Shown here in pieces: positions 1 to 7,723 of a DNA stretch of 64,000 bases. The stretch's first letter is position 1, and each line of letters begins with the position of its first letter. Below the pieces are notes generated by a model. It ran no database searches. It worked only from the letters and a program-made list of their open reading frames with translations, and had not been told where the DNA came from. The position numbers were made by a program, and so were the translations under genes. The DNA comes from DASQPR01 sp963836785. Lineage in GTDB: Bacteria > Actinomycetota > Actinomycetes > Mycobacteriales > Micromonosporaceae. The stretch is from NCBI GenBank assembly GCA_963836785.1, contig CAWIKW010000002.1:434001-498000 (forward strand), given 5' to 3'.

Positions 1-248
1 CGCTGGCCGCGCTCGCCGAGGTGAACCGGGCCTACGACGAACGGTTCGGACGCGTCCTACTGATCTTCGCGAGTGGGAAGAGCGGCGCCGAGATGCTGGA
101 GATCGCGCAAGAACGGCTGCGCAACGATGAGGCGACCGAACGGCGCGTGATCCGCGACGAGCTCGCGAAGATCGTCGCGCTGCGGGTGGAACGGCTGTTG
201 GACGTCGAGGGGGCGACCAACAGGGTCGAGGGGACGGTCACCGGATGA
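1..248 (+). CDS. uraD: OHCU decarboxylase, C-terminal part (cut by window start)
   Basis: This is the C-terminal ~81 residues of 2-oxo-4-hydroxy-4-carboxy-5-ureidoimidazoline decarboxylase. The enzyme takes the product of 5-hydroxyisourate hydrolase to (S)-allantoin. The visible part carries the family pattern ERFGR...FASGKSGAEML, followed by the helical ERLRND...LRVERLL tail. The start lies outside the window. The stop overlaps the next start as ATGA, so the two genes are translationally coupled. Identity is supported both by sequence and by the adjacent uricase and hydroxyisourate hydrolase genes. The 'CARGKS' form usual in this family reads FASGKS here, a minor variation. Confidence 0.88.
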   Translation, partial: LAALAEVNRAYDERFGRVLLIFASGKSGAEMLEIAQERLRNDEATERRVIRDELAKIVALRVERLLDVEGATNRVEGTVTG

Positions 249-556
249 GCCTGTCCACGCATGTGCTGGACACGGCGCGGGGCGAGCCAGCGGCCGGGGT
301 GCCGGTGCGGCTGCAGCGGCTCGTTCGCGACAGATGGGCGCCGGTCGCCGACGGGACCACGGATGCCGATGGGCGGCTGCGGGACTGGGTACCGGCGTCG
401 GACTGGGGCTTGGGCCGGTACCGGCTGGTGTTCGAGACGGGTGGGACCTTCTTCCCGGAGGTCGTGGTCGTCTTCGAAGTGCTCGAACCATCCCGTCCGC
501 ACCACGTTCCGCTGCTGCTCAGCCCGTACGGCTACACCACCTATCGGGGAACCTGA
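245..556 (+). CDS. uraH: 5-hydroxyisourate hydrolase (transthyretin-like)
   Basis: This 103-residue cytoplasmic enzyme hydrolyses 5-hydroxyisourate, the unstable product of uricase, to OHCU. It starts with the family signature STHVLD, which carries the catalytic His. It has the usual transthyretin length and ends in SPYGYTTYRGT, close to the diagnostic C-terminal YRGS tetrapeptide; the final Ser is Thr here. The start codon overlaps the stop of the preceding decarboxylase gene (ATGA), and the uricase gene begins 2 bases after its stop. The order decarboxylase-hydrolase-uricase matches the reverse of the reaction order and is common in actinobacterial purine operons. Confidence 0.95.
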   Translation: MSLSTHVLDTARGEPAAGVPVRLQRLVRDRWAPVADGTTDADGRLRDWVPASDWGLGRYRLVFETGGTFFPEVVVVFEVLEPSRPHHVPLLLSPYGYTTYRGT

Positions 557-557
557 G

Positions 558-1415
558 ATGGGCATCGTCCTTGGCGCCAACCAGTACGGCAAGGCGGAGA
601 CCCGTCTCGTCCGGGTGGACCGTGACGGCGAGCGGCACACGTTGCGAGATCTCAATGTGAGCGTGGCGCTGCGCGGCGACCTCGAGGGCACGCACCTGAC
701 CGGCGACAACGCGACCGTCCTGCCGACCGACTCCATGAAGAACACCGTGTACGCCTTCGCGAGGCAGTACGGCGTCGGTCAGGTCGAGGAGTTCGGGTTG
801 CGCCTGGCCCGGCACTTCGTCGAGTCCCAGCCGAGCATCGACGCGGCCCGGATCGCCATCGAGGAGTACGGCTGGACCCGGCTCGGGCCGCACTCGTTCG
901 CCCGCGACGGCGGCGAAACGCGGACGGCTGTGCTCACGTACGACGGCCACGCGGCGTCGGCGGTCGGTGGGCTGAAAGGCTTGGTGCTCCTCAACTCCAC
1001 CGACTCGGAGTTCTGGGGCTACCTCAAGGATGCGTATACAACGTTGCCGGAGACCCGCGATCGGATCCTGGCCACGGAGGTGGCCGCACAGTGGCGATTC
1101 GGCGCGCTGCCGGGTGACTGGGCGGATTCGAACGCCGGCGTCCGCGCCGCGCTGATCGAGGCGTTCGTCGACACGTACAGCCTTTCTTTGCAGCAGACGT
1201 TGTACCAGATGGGATTGCGGGTGCTGGAGAAGCGACCGGAGATCGTGGAGGTGCGGCTGAATCTGCCGAACAAGCACCACCTGCTGGTCGATCTGGCGCC
1301 GTTCGGGCTGGACAACCCGAACGAGGTCTTCGTGGCCGCGGACCGACCGTACGGGCTGATCGAGGGCACGGTGCTCCGGGACGATGCGCCCCCGGCCGGG
1401 CTGGCCTGGTGGTGA
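558..1415 (+). CDS. pucL: urate oxidase (uricase)
   Basis: This 285-residue cofactor-free uricase oxidises urate to 5-hydroxyisourate with O2. The first residues GIVLGANQYGKAETRLV match the N-terminal strand of T-fold uricases. The segment around LPTDSMKNTVYAFA carries the conserved Thr-Asp and the MKNT motif of the active site. The C-terminal half has the second T-fold repeat, ending in LPNKHHLLVDL and FGLDNPNEVFVA. I chose the ATG at 558, two bases after the uraH stop; longer in-frame extensions only cover uraH. Its stop overlaps an alternative GTG start of the next gene. Confidence 0.96.
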   Translation: MGIVLGANQYGKAETRLVRVDRDGERHTLRDLNVSVALRGDLEGTHLTGDNATVLPTDSMKNTVYAFARQYGVGQVEEFGLRLARHFVESQPSIDAARIAIEEYGWTRLGPHSFARDGGETRTAVLTYDGHAASAVGGLKGLVLLNSTDSEFWGYLKDAYTTLPETRDRILATEVAAQWRFGALPGDWADSNAGVRAALIEAFVDTYSLSLQQTLYQMGLRVLEKRPEIVEVRLNLPNKHHLLVDLAPFGLDNPNEVFVAADRPYGLIEGTVLRDDAPPAGLAWW

Positions 1416-1417
1416 GC

Positions 1418-2272
1418 ATGGACTTCCTGCAGCCGTCCACCTGGGACGAAGCGCTCGCCGCCAAGGCCGAGCGGCCGGCGGCGGTACCGGTCGCCGGCGG
1501 CACCGACGTGATGGTCGAACTGAACTTCGATCGACGCCGGCCCGAGGCCCTGCTCGATCTCACCCGGGTCGCCTCGCTCGGGGAGTGGGGGAGGGATCGG
1601 GAGCACGTTCGGATCGGGGCTGGCGTCACCTACCAGCGGATCATCGACGAGTTGGGTGCGCAGCTGCCGGGGCTGGCCATGGCGTCGCGGACGGTCGGAT
1701 CGCCGCAGATCCGCAACCGGGGCACGGTGGGCGGCAACCTCGGCTCTGCGTCGCCGGCGGGGGACGCGCATCCACCGCTTATCGCCGGGGATGCGCTGGT
1801 GGAACTCGCGTCGGTGCGCGGTGTTCGCCGGGTACCGGTGGCGGACTTCTTCGATGGCCCCAAGCGCAGTGTGCTGGCGCCCGACGAGCTGATCGCCGCG
1901 ATCCTCGTCGAACCGGCGGGCGGCCCGCAGCAGTTCGCGAAGGTCGGGACCCGCAACGCGATGGTGATCGCGGTGTGTTCCTTCGCGCTGGTGCTCGACG
2001 CATCGCGGCGGCGGATCGGCACGGGCATCGGCTCGGCGGGGCCGACCCCGCTGCGGGCCATCGCGGCCGAGGAAATGCTGGCCGGCGAGTTGCCGTGGCA
2101 GAACCGTGGCGCGGTGCCCGACCCGCTGGCCCGGCGGTTCGGGGAACTGGTCGCCGCGGCCGCGTCGCCGATCGATGACGTACGGGGGACCGCGGACTAC
2201 CGCCGCCACGCCCTCGCGGTCTTGGCCGGGCGCACCCTGACCTGGGCGTGGAAGGAGTACCAATGCGCGTGA
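1418..2272 (+). CDS. xanthine dehydrogenase FAD-binding subunit
   Basis: This is the medium, FAD-binding (CoxM-type) subunit of a three-subunit molybdenum hydroxylase. It carries electrons from the [2Fe-2S] subunit to NAD+. Two flavin-contact motifs are visible: VAGGTDVMVELN near residue 28 and TVGGNLGSASPAGD near residue 105. The length (284 residues) is normal. A GTG nine bases upstream (1409) would overlap the uricase stop, but homologues begin at MDFL, so ATG 1418 was preferred. The next subunit starts ten bases before this stop. Position inside a purine operon makes xanthine/hypoxanthine the likely substrate. Confidence 0.93.
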   Translation: MDFLQPSTWDEALAAKAERPAAVPVAGGTDVMVELNFDRRRPEALLDLTRVASLGEWGRDREHVRIGAGVTYQRIIDELGAQLPGLAMASRTVGSPQIRNRGTVGGNLGSASPAGDAHPPLIAGDALVELASVRGVRRVPVADFFDGPKRSVLAPDELIAAILVEPAGGPQQFAKVGTRNAMVIAVCSFALVLDASRRRIGTGIGSAGPTPLRAIAAEEMLAGELPWQNRGAVPDPLARRFGELVAAAASPIDDVRGTADYRRHALAVLAGRTLTWAWKEYQCA

Positions 2273-2745
2273 CCTGCACAGTGAACGGGCAGCGCCGCGC
2301 GGCCGACGGTGTATGGCCCGGCGAGAGCCTGCTCTACCTGCTGCGCGAACGGCTCGGGCTGCCCGGCTCCAAGAACGCGTGCGAGCAGGGCGAGTGCGGA
2401 TCGTGCACGGTGTACCTGGACGGCGTCGCGGTTTGTGCCTGTCTGGTCGCCGCCGGGCAGGCCGAGGGTCGCCACATCGGTACCGTCGAGGGCCTCACTG
2501 GTGGCGACGGTCTGCATCCGATACAAGAGGCGTTCCTCGAAGCCGGCGCCGTCCAATGTGGGTTCTGTACGCCCGGGCTCATCGTCGCCGTGCACGACCT
2601 GCTGGCCCGCGATCCGGCCCCGAGCGAGGCGGACATCCGGGAAGCCCTGGCCGGGAACCTGTGCCGGTGCACCGGATACGAGCAGATCCTCGACGCGGTG
2701 CGGCTCGCCATATCCCGGGTGGCATCAGCCCGGGTCGGGCCATGA
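2263..2745 (+). CDS. xanthine dehydrogenase [2Fe-2S] subunit
   Basis: This 160-residue small subunit carries two [2Fe-2S] clusters that pass electrons from molybdopterin to FAD. The plant-ferredoxin-type cluster is seen as CEQGECGSC followed by Cys near residue 60. The all-alpha cluster is seen as CGFCTPG near residue 100 and CRCTGY near residue 135, so all eight Cys ligands appear present. A good ribosome site (AAGGAG at 2253-2258) precedes ATG 2263, which overlaps the end of the FAD subunit gene. Its own stop overlaps the start of the deaminase gene as ATGA. Confidence 0.95.
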   Translation: MRVTCTVNGQRRAADGVWPGESLLYLLRERLGLPGSKNACEQGECGSCTVYLDGVAVCACLVAAGQAEGRHIGTVEGLTGGDGLHPIQEAFLEAGAVQCGFCTPGLIVAVHDLLARDPAPSEADIREALAGNLCRCTGYEQILDAVRLAISRVASARVGP

Positions 2746-4098
2746 TCATCATCGAGGGCGGTGCGGTGGCCACCGTGGACGCGTCGGGCACGGAACACCG
2801 CCCCGGCCACGTGGTCATCGACGGCGACCGGATTGTGGCGGTAGGCCCGGGTGCGGCCGACCGCTACCCGGAACCGGTCAGTCACGTCGACGCCACCGGC
2901 TGCCTGGTCACGCCCGGCCTGGTCAACACCCACCACCATCTGTACCAGTGGGCGACTCGGGGGCTCGCCCAGGACCAGAACCTCTTTGGCTGGCTGACCG
3001 AGCTGTACCCGATCTGGGCCGGCATCGACGAGGAAGTGGCCGGCGCGGCCGCCGCCGCCGGGCTCGGCTGGCTGGCCTTGTCCGGCTGCACCACCAGCAC
3101 CGATCATCACTATGTCTTCCCGCGCGGCCGGGGCGACCTGTTCGCCGCCACCATCGAGGCGGCCACGGCGGTGGGCATGCGGTTCCACCCCGCCCGGGGG
3201 TCGATGGACCTCGGCGTCTCCGCAGGCGGCCTACCCCCCGATGACCTCGTCGAGAAGACCGACGAGGCGCTCGCCGCCACCCAGGAGGCGATAGACCGCT
3301 TCCATGACCCGTCGCCCGGCGCGATGCTGCGGGTCGCGGTCGCCCCGTGTTCGCCGTTCTCGGTCACGCCCGACCTAATGCGCGAGTCCGCCGCCCTCGC
3401 ACGCAGCGCCGGAGTGCGGCTGCACACCCACCTCGCCGAGACGGCGGAGGAATCGTCGTACTGCCGGCGCGAGTACGGCTGCACCCCGGTGGAGTACGCC
3501 GAGCAACTCGGATTCCTCGGTGACGACGTCTGGCTCGCGCACGGCGTCCATTGCTCGGCCGCGGAGATTGCTCGCCTTGGCGCGACCGGCACCGGCGTGG
3601 CGCACTGCCCGAGTTCCAACGCCCGGCTGGGCGCCGGCATCGCGCCGGTACGGGACCTGCTCGACGCACACGTACCGGTGGGTCTGGGCGTCGACGGAGC
3701 CGCGTCGCAGGAGGCCGGACAACTCGCCGCCGAACTGCGCCAGGCGCTGTACGCGGCGCGGCTGCGTGGCGGGCCGGCGGCGCTGACCGCGCGTCAGGCG
3801 CTCGCGTTGGGCACCATCGGCGGTGCGCGTTGCCTCGGCCGGGCGGACGAACTCGGCTCGCTGGAACCGGGCAAGCTCGCCGACGTCGCCCTGTGGCGGC
3901 TGGACGGACTGGGTCACGAGGGCATCGACGACCCGGTGGCGGCGCTGGTGCTCGGTCCGCCGGCCATGGTGGAGTTGCTGCTGGTCGGCGGCGTACCGAT
4001 CGTCGAGCGAGGCGCCCTGGTCCGGCGTGCCGGAGGCGGACCTGGCCGGCCGCATCCGGGTCGCGGCGCGGCGGCTGGCCGGGGCGGTGGCGGCATGA
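2742..4098 (+). CDS. 8-oxoguanine deaminase-type amidohydrolase, frameshifted near 4020
   Basis: This amidohydrolase most resembles the 8-oxoguanine deaminase group (metal ligands NTHHHLYQ, HTHLAET and LAHGVH, Asp in GLGVDGAA) more than classic guanine deaminase. It would convert 8-oxoguanine, or a related aminopurine, to a urate-level product feeding this pathway. The frame starting at ATG 2742 runs correctly to about 4019 (GGVPIVERGALV). The expected C-terminus (GVPEADLAGRIRVAARRLAG) then continues one base later, in the +1 frame, and stops at 4096-4098, overlapping the next ATG as ATGA. One extra base near 4020 therefore appears to have fused this frame with the next gene. It may be a sequence error or a real mutation. 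Confidence 0.85.
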
Positions 4099-6470
4099 CC
4101 GGCCCGGCCCTCGACGCAGCCGTGCGCAACACCGCGGCGCTGGACACCGCCGCGGCTGAGACTGCGGCGCTGGACACCGCCGCGCCCGACACAGCTGCGC
4201 CCGACACCGCCGCGCCCGACGCCGCGGTGCTCGATACGTCGGTGCCGGGCGGCGTTGGCGACGACGCCCGGCGCCCGGACGGCACGCTCAAGGTTCTCGG
4301 CGAGTTCGCCTACGCCTCCGACCTGTGGGCACGGAACATGCTGTGGGGCACGACCTTGCGCAGCCCACATCCGCGAGCCCGGATCCGCGGCATCGATCTG
4401 ACGGAGGCCCTGACGGTGCCTGGGGTGTACGCCGTGCTCACCCACGAGGACGTGCCGGGCGCCAAGCTCTACGGCCTCGAAATCGCCGACCAGCCGGTGT
4501 TGGCCATCGACCAGGTGCGCTACCAGGGCGAGCCGGTCGCGATCGTGGCCGCCGACCATCCGGAGACCGCACGCCGTGCCGCCGCCCGCATCACGGTCGA
4601 CTACGAGGTGCTGACGCCTGTTGCCGATGCCGAAGCGGCGCTGCGCCCGGGCGCGGATGCCGTCCATCCGACCGGCAACCTGTTGCGCCACGTACCAGTC
4701 CGGCGAGGCGATCCAGCCGCGGCCGCCGAGGTCGTTGTGTCCGGCGAGTTCCACGTCGGCACGCAGGATCAGGCGTTCCTCGGACCCGAGTCCGGACTCG
4801 CCGTACCGGCCGACGACGGCGGCATCGATCTGTACATCGCCACCCAGTGGCTGCACGTCGACCAGAAGCAGGTCGCGGCCTGCCTCGGCCTGCCCGCCGA
4901 GAAGGTGCGCCTGACCCTGGCCGGGGTGGGCGGCGCGTTCGGAGCCCGCGAAGACCTCTCGATGCAGGTACACGCATCGATGCTGGCGCTGCGCACCGGG
5001 CGGCCGGTGAAGATGATGTACGGCCGGGAGGAGTCGTTCTTCGGTCACGTGCACCGGCACCCGGCGACGATGCGTTACGAGTTGGGCGCCCGAGCGGATG
5101 GCGAGTTGGTGTATCTACGGGCCGGTATCGTGCTCGATGGAGGCGCGTACGCCTCAAGTTCCACGGCGGTCTGCGCCAACGCCGCGACACTGGGCATCGG
5201 ACCGTACCGCGTACCCAACGTGGTCATGGACGCCTCCGTCGCCTACACCAACAACCCGCCGTGCGGCGCGATGCGGGGTTTCGGCGCCGTGCAAGCTTGC
5301 TTCGGCTACGAGTCGATGATGGATCGGCTCGCCGCGGCGCTCGGCCTCGATCCGGTAGAGGTGCGCGTCCGTAACGCACTGGCGACCGGCGACACGATGC
5401 CGACCGGTCAGATAGTCGACGGGCCGGCCCCGGTCGCGCAACTGCTCCGCCTGGTCGCGTCCGCGCCGGCCCCGAAACTGGCCACGGGCGACCTGCGCCA
5501 ACTGCCCGGCGGCGTGTCAAACACGACGCACGGCGAGGGCGTGGTGCGCGGCGTGGGGTACGCCGTGAGCATCAAGAACGTCGGCTTCTCGGAGGGCTTC
5601 GACGACTACGCCACCGCACGGGTACGGCTGCATCTCGTCGGCGGATCCCCGGCGGTCGTGGTGCACACGTCGGCCGTAGAAGTCGGACAGGGCCTGGTCA
5701 CCGTACAGGCGCAGATCGCGCGGACCGAGCTCGGCGTCGAACAGGTCATTGTCGCGGTCGCGGACACCAGCGTCGGTAGCGCGGGCTCGACCTCGGCGTC
5801 GCGGCAGACGTATATGACCGGCGGCGCGGTGCGGGCGGCGTGTATTGCGGTACGCGAGCGGGTACTGTCCCGCGTCGGCGGCACCCGGCTGGTCGCGGGC
5901 AGGATCATCGGCGATTCCGGTGAACCCCTCGCCGATCTCGCCGACGTGCTGCGCGACGGCGCGGTAGAGGAGACCGTGCAGTGGCGCCATCGCCCCACCG
6001 AACCGCTCGACCCGATCACCGGGCAGGGCAACGCGCACGTGCAGTACGCCTTCGCCGCGCACCGGGCCACGGTGGACGTCGACACCGAACTTGGGTTGGT
6101 GCGGGTGGTCGAAATCGCCACCGCGCAGGACGTGGGCAAGGCGATCAACCCACAGGCCGTACTCGGACAGATTCACGGCGGTACCGCCCAGGGGCTGGGT
6201 CTGGCATTGATGGAGGAGATCCAGCTGGTCGACGGCGTGTTGCGCAACCCGTCCTTCACCGACTACCTGATCCCGACCATCCTCGACATGCCGCCGATGC
6301 ACGTCGACGTGTTGGAACTGGGCGACCCGCATGCACCGTACGGTTTGCGTGGTGTCGGGGAGCCGCCGACGATCTCGTCCACCCCGGCCATCGTCGCGGC
6401 CATCCGCGCCGCGACCGGGCGGCCGCTGACCCGGGTGCCGGTGCGACCCGAGCACATCGTGGGCTGCTGA
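4095..6470 (+). CDS. xanthine dehydrogenase molybdenum-binding subunit
   Basis: This 791-residue large subunit contains the molybdopterin-cytosine-dinucleotide site that hydroxylates hypoxanthine and xanthine. Family motifs are GVGGAFGARED near residue 277, CGAMRGFGAVQ near 392, the TYMTGG segment near 573 and the C-terminal GVGEPPT, whose Glu is the catalytic base. The first ~45 residues are an unusual Ala/Thr/Asp/Pro repeat not expected in the family; the conserved part begins at DGTLKVLGEFAYASDL. ATG 4095 was chosen because it makes an ATGA overlap with the deaminase stop in the +1 frame. As sequenced, the deaminase frame runs straight into this gene. Confidence 0.92.
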   Translation: MTGPALDAAVRNTAALDTAAAETAALDTAAPDTAAPDTAAPDAAVLDTSVPGGVGDDARRPDGTLKVLGEFAYASDLWARNMLWGTTLRSPHPRARIRGIDLTEALTVPGVYAVLTHEDVPGAKLYGLEIADQPVLAIDQVRYQGEPVAIVAADHPETARRAAARITVDYEVLTPVADAEAALRPGADAVHPTGNLLRHVPVRRGDPAAAAEVVVSGEFHVGTQDQAFLGPESGLAVPADDGGIDLYIATQWLHVDQKQVAACLGLPAEKVRLTLAGVGGAFGAREDLSMQVHASMLALRTGRPVKMMYGREESFFGHVHRHPATMRYELGARADGELVYLRAGIVLDGGAYASSSTAVCANAATLGIGPYRVPNVVMDASVAYTNNPPCGAMRGFGAVQACFGYESMMDRLAAALGLDPVEVRVRNALATGDTMPTGQIVDGPAPVAQLLRLVASAPAPKLATGDLRQLPGGVSNTTHGEGVVRGVGYAVSIKNVGFSEGFDDYATARVRLHLVGGSPAVVVHTSAVEVGQGLVTVQAQIARTELGVEQVIVAVADTSVGSAGSTSASRQTYMTGGAVRAACIAVRERVLSRVGGTRLVAGRIIGDSGEPLADLADVLRDGAVEETVQWRHRPTEPLDPITGQGNAHVQYAFAAHRATVDVDTELGLVRVVEIATAQDVGKAINPQAVLGQIHGGTAQGLGLALMEEIQLVDGVLRNPSFTDYLIPTILDMPPMHVDVLELGDPHAPYGLRGVGEPPTISSTPAIVAAIRAATGRPLTRVPVRPEHIVGC
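4128..4232 (+). repeat. 15-bp tandem repeat encoding [D/N/E]TAA[L/A/P] units
   Basis: Seven imperfect 15-bp units encode NTAAL, DTAAA, ETAAL, DTAAP, DTAAP, DTAAP and DAAVL in the N-terminal leader of the molybdenum subunit. The three central DTAAP units are nearly identical in DNA. The segment precedes the conserved fold and looks like a flexible linker grown by unequal replication. No comparable leader is usual in this family. Confidence 0.8.
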
Positions 6471-7684
6471 TGCTGTCCGAGGACGTCTACCGGTCGCTGG
6501 ACCGGCGACTCGACGAGATCGACGGGCAACTGCGGCGCCACTATCCCGGTGACGTGTCCGGCCGGCAGCCGGTGCACACGGTTTACGTGCCCGCCGACCG
6601 GTTCCACGCGGACCTGGTCGCGGACTGGCGCGATCAGGCCCTCGACGCGTTGCGCGCCCACCAACCGTTGCCATTTGCGGATTCGCTGCGCGAGCGGGTG
6701 GTGGCCAAGCTGCGCCGGGAGCCGATCGAAGACCTGCGCGTCGACTTCGAGGACGGGTACGGCGCACGCGATGACGCGCGCGAGGATGCTGACGCCCGGG
6801 CCGCGGCCGCTGCGATGCGGACCGGACGGATGCCACCGTTCGTCGGCATCCGGTGCAAAAGTCTGGAGAGGGCGACCCGCCGCCGTGCCGTACGCACCCT
6901 GGACGTGTTTCTTGACGCGCTCGGGCCGCCGCCGGACGGATTCGTCGTGACTCTGCCAAAGGTGAGCGCCGTCGAGCAGGTGGACGCGATGACCGTCCTG
7001 TGTGGAGCATTGGAGGAAGCACACGGCTACCCGGTCGGGCGGCTGCGGTTCGAGGTCCAGGTCGAAACACCGCCGGCGGTACTCGCCTCCGACGGTACCG
7101 CCACCGTCGCCCGACTGATCCAAGCCGCGGACGGCCGGCTGACCGGGTTGCACTACGGCACGTACGACTACAGTGCCGCGTGCGGGATCGCCGCCGGATA
7201 CCAGAGCCTGGAACACCCGGCCGCGGACTACGCCAAGGCGGTGATGCAGGTGGCCGCCGCCGGCACCGGCGTGCGCCTCTCGGACGGCTCCACCAACGTG
7301 CTGCCGGTCGGCGACACCATGGCCGTGCACGCGGCGTGGGCGTTGCACACACGACTGGTCCGACGGTCGCTGGAGCGTGGCTTCTATCAGGGCTGGGATC
7401 TGCACCCGGCGCAACTGCCCACGAGGTACGCGGCGACGTACGCCTTCTACCGGGACGGGTGCGATGCCGCGACCGCGCGGCTGGCCGCCTACCTCGGGCA
7501 CGGCGGATCTGGCGGCTCCGGCGTTCCCGATAGCGGCGGGGTGCTGGATGAGCCCGCCACCGCCCGCGCGTTGGCCGGCTTCCTGTTGCGCGGCCGCGAC
7601 TGCGGCGCGCTGGATGAAGACGATATCGGGTTGCCATTGGCGGCGTGGGAGTCAGTGCGTAGCGACGGCCGCGAGGCGCGATGA
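6470..7684 (+). CDS. DUF6986 family protein, aldolase/citrate-lyase-like
   Basis: This 404-residue protein resembles the CitE/HpcH-like TIM-barrel proteins annotated as DUF6986 in actinobacteria. Visible acidic motifs are LRVDFEDGYG near residue 90 and RFEVQVETPPA near residue 195, which in this superfamily bind Mg2+ and the substrate carboxylate. TLPKVSAVEQ lies between them and YDYSAACGIAAGYQSL follows. ATG 6470 overlaps the XDH stop as TGATG. Its place between XDH and allantoinase suggests a role in disposing of the C2 unit (glyoxylate or ureidoglycolate) from purine breakdown. That is inference, because no activity can be read from sequence. Confidence 0.8.
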   Translation: MLSEDVYRSLDRRLDEIDGQLRRHYPGDVSGRQPVHTVYVPADRFHADLVADWRDQALDALRAHQPLPFADSLRERVVAKLRREPIEDLRVDFEDGYGARDDAREDADARAAAAAMRTGRMPPFVGIRCKSLERATRRRAVRTLDVFLDALGPPPDGFVVTLPKVSAVEQVDAMTVLCGALEEAHGYPVGRLRFEVQVETPPAVLASDGTATVARLIQAADGRLTGLHYGTYDYSAACGIAAGYQSLEHPAADYAKAVMQVAAAGTGVRLSDGSTNVLPVGDTMAVHAAWALHTRLVRRSLERGFYQGWDLHPAQLPTRYAATYAFYRDGCDAATARLAAYLGHGGSGGSGVPDSGGVLDEPATARALAGFLLRGRDCGALDEDDIGLPLAAWESVRSDGREAR

Positions 7685-7723
7685 GAGCGCCGATGCGTAG
7701 CGACGGCCGCGAGGCGCGATGAG
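7656..7723 (+). repeat. 30-bp direct duplication spanning a stop/start junction
   Basis: An identical 30-base sequence beginning TGCGTAGCGACGGCC occurs at 7656-7685 and again at 7694-7723, offset by 38 bp. Each copy ends in ATGAG. In copy 1 the TGA ends the DUF6986 gene. In copy 2 the ATG begins the allantoinase gene. An ancestral ATGA overlap was probably split by this duplication. Confidence 0.9.

Noticed and set aside
2313..6470. A single 1385-codon open frame covering the deaminase and the XDH large subunit
   Set aside because: Conserved deaminase C-terminus and the ATGA junction lie in another frame; the joining segment is off-frame, Gly/Arg-rich. Treated as two genes plus a frameshift.
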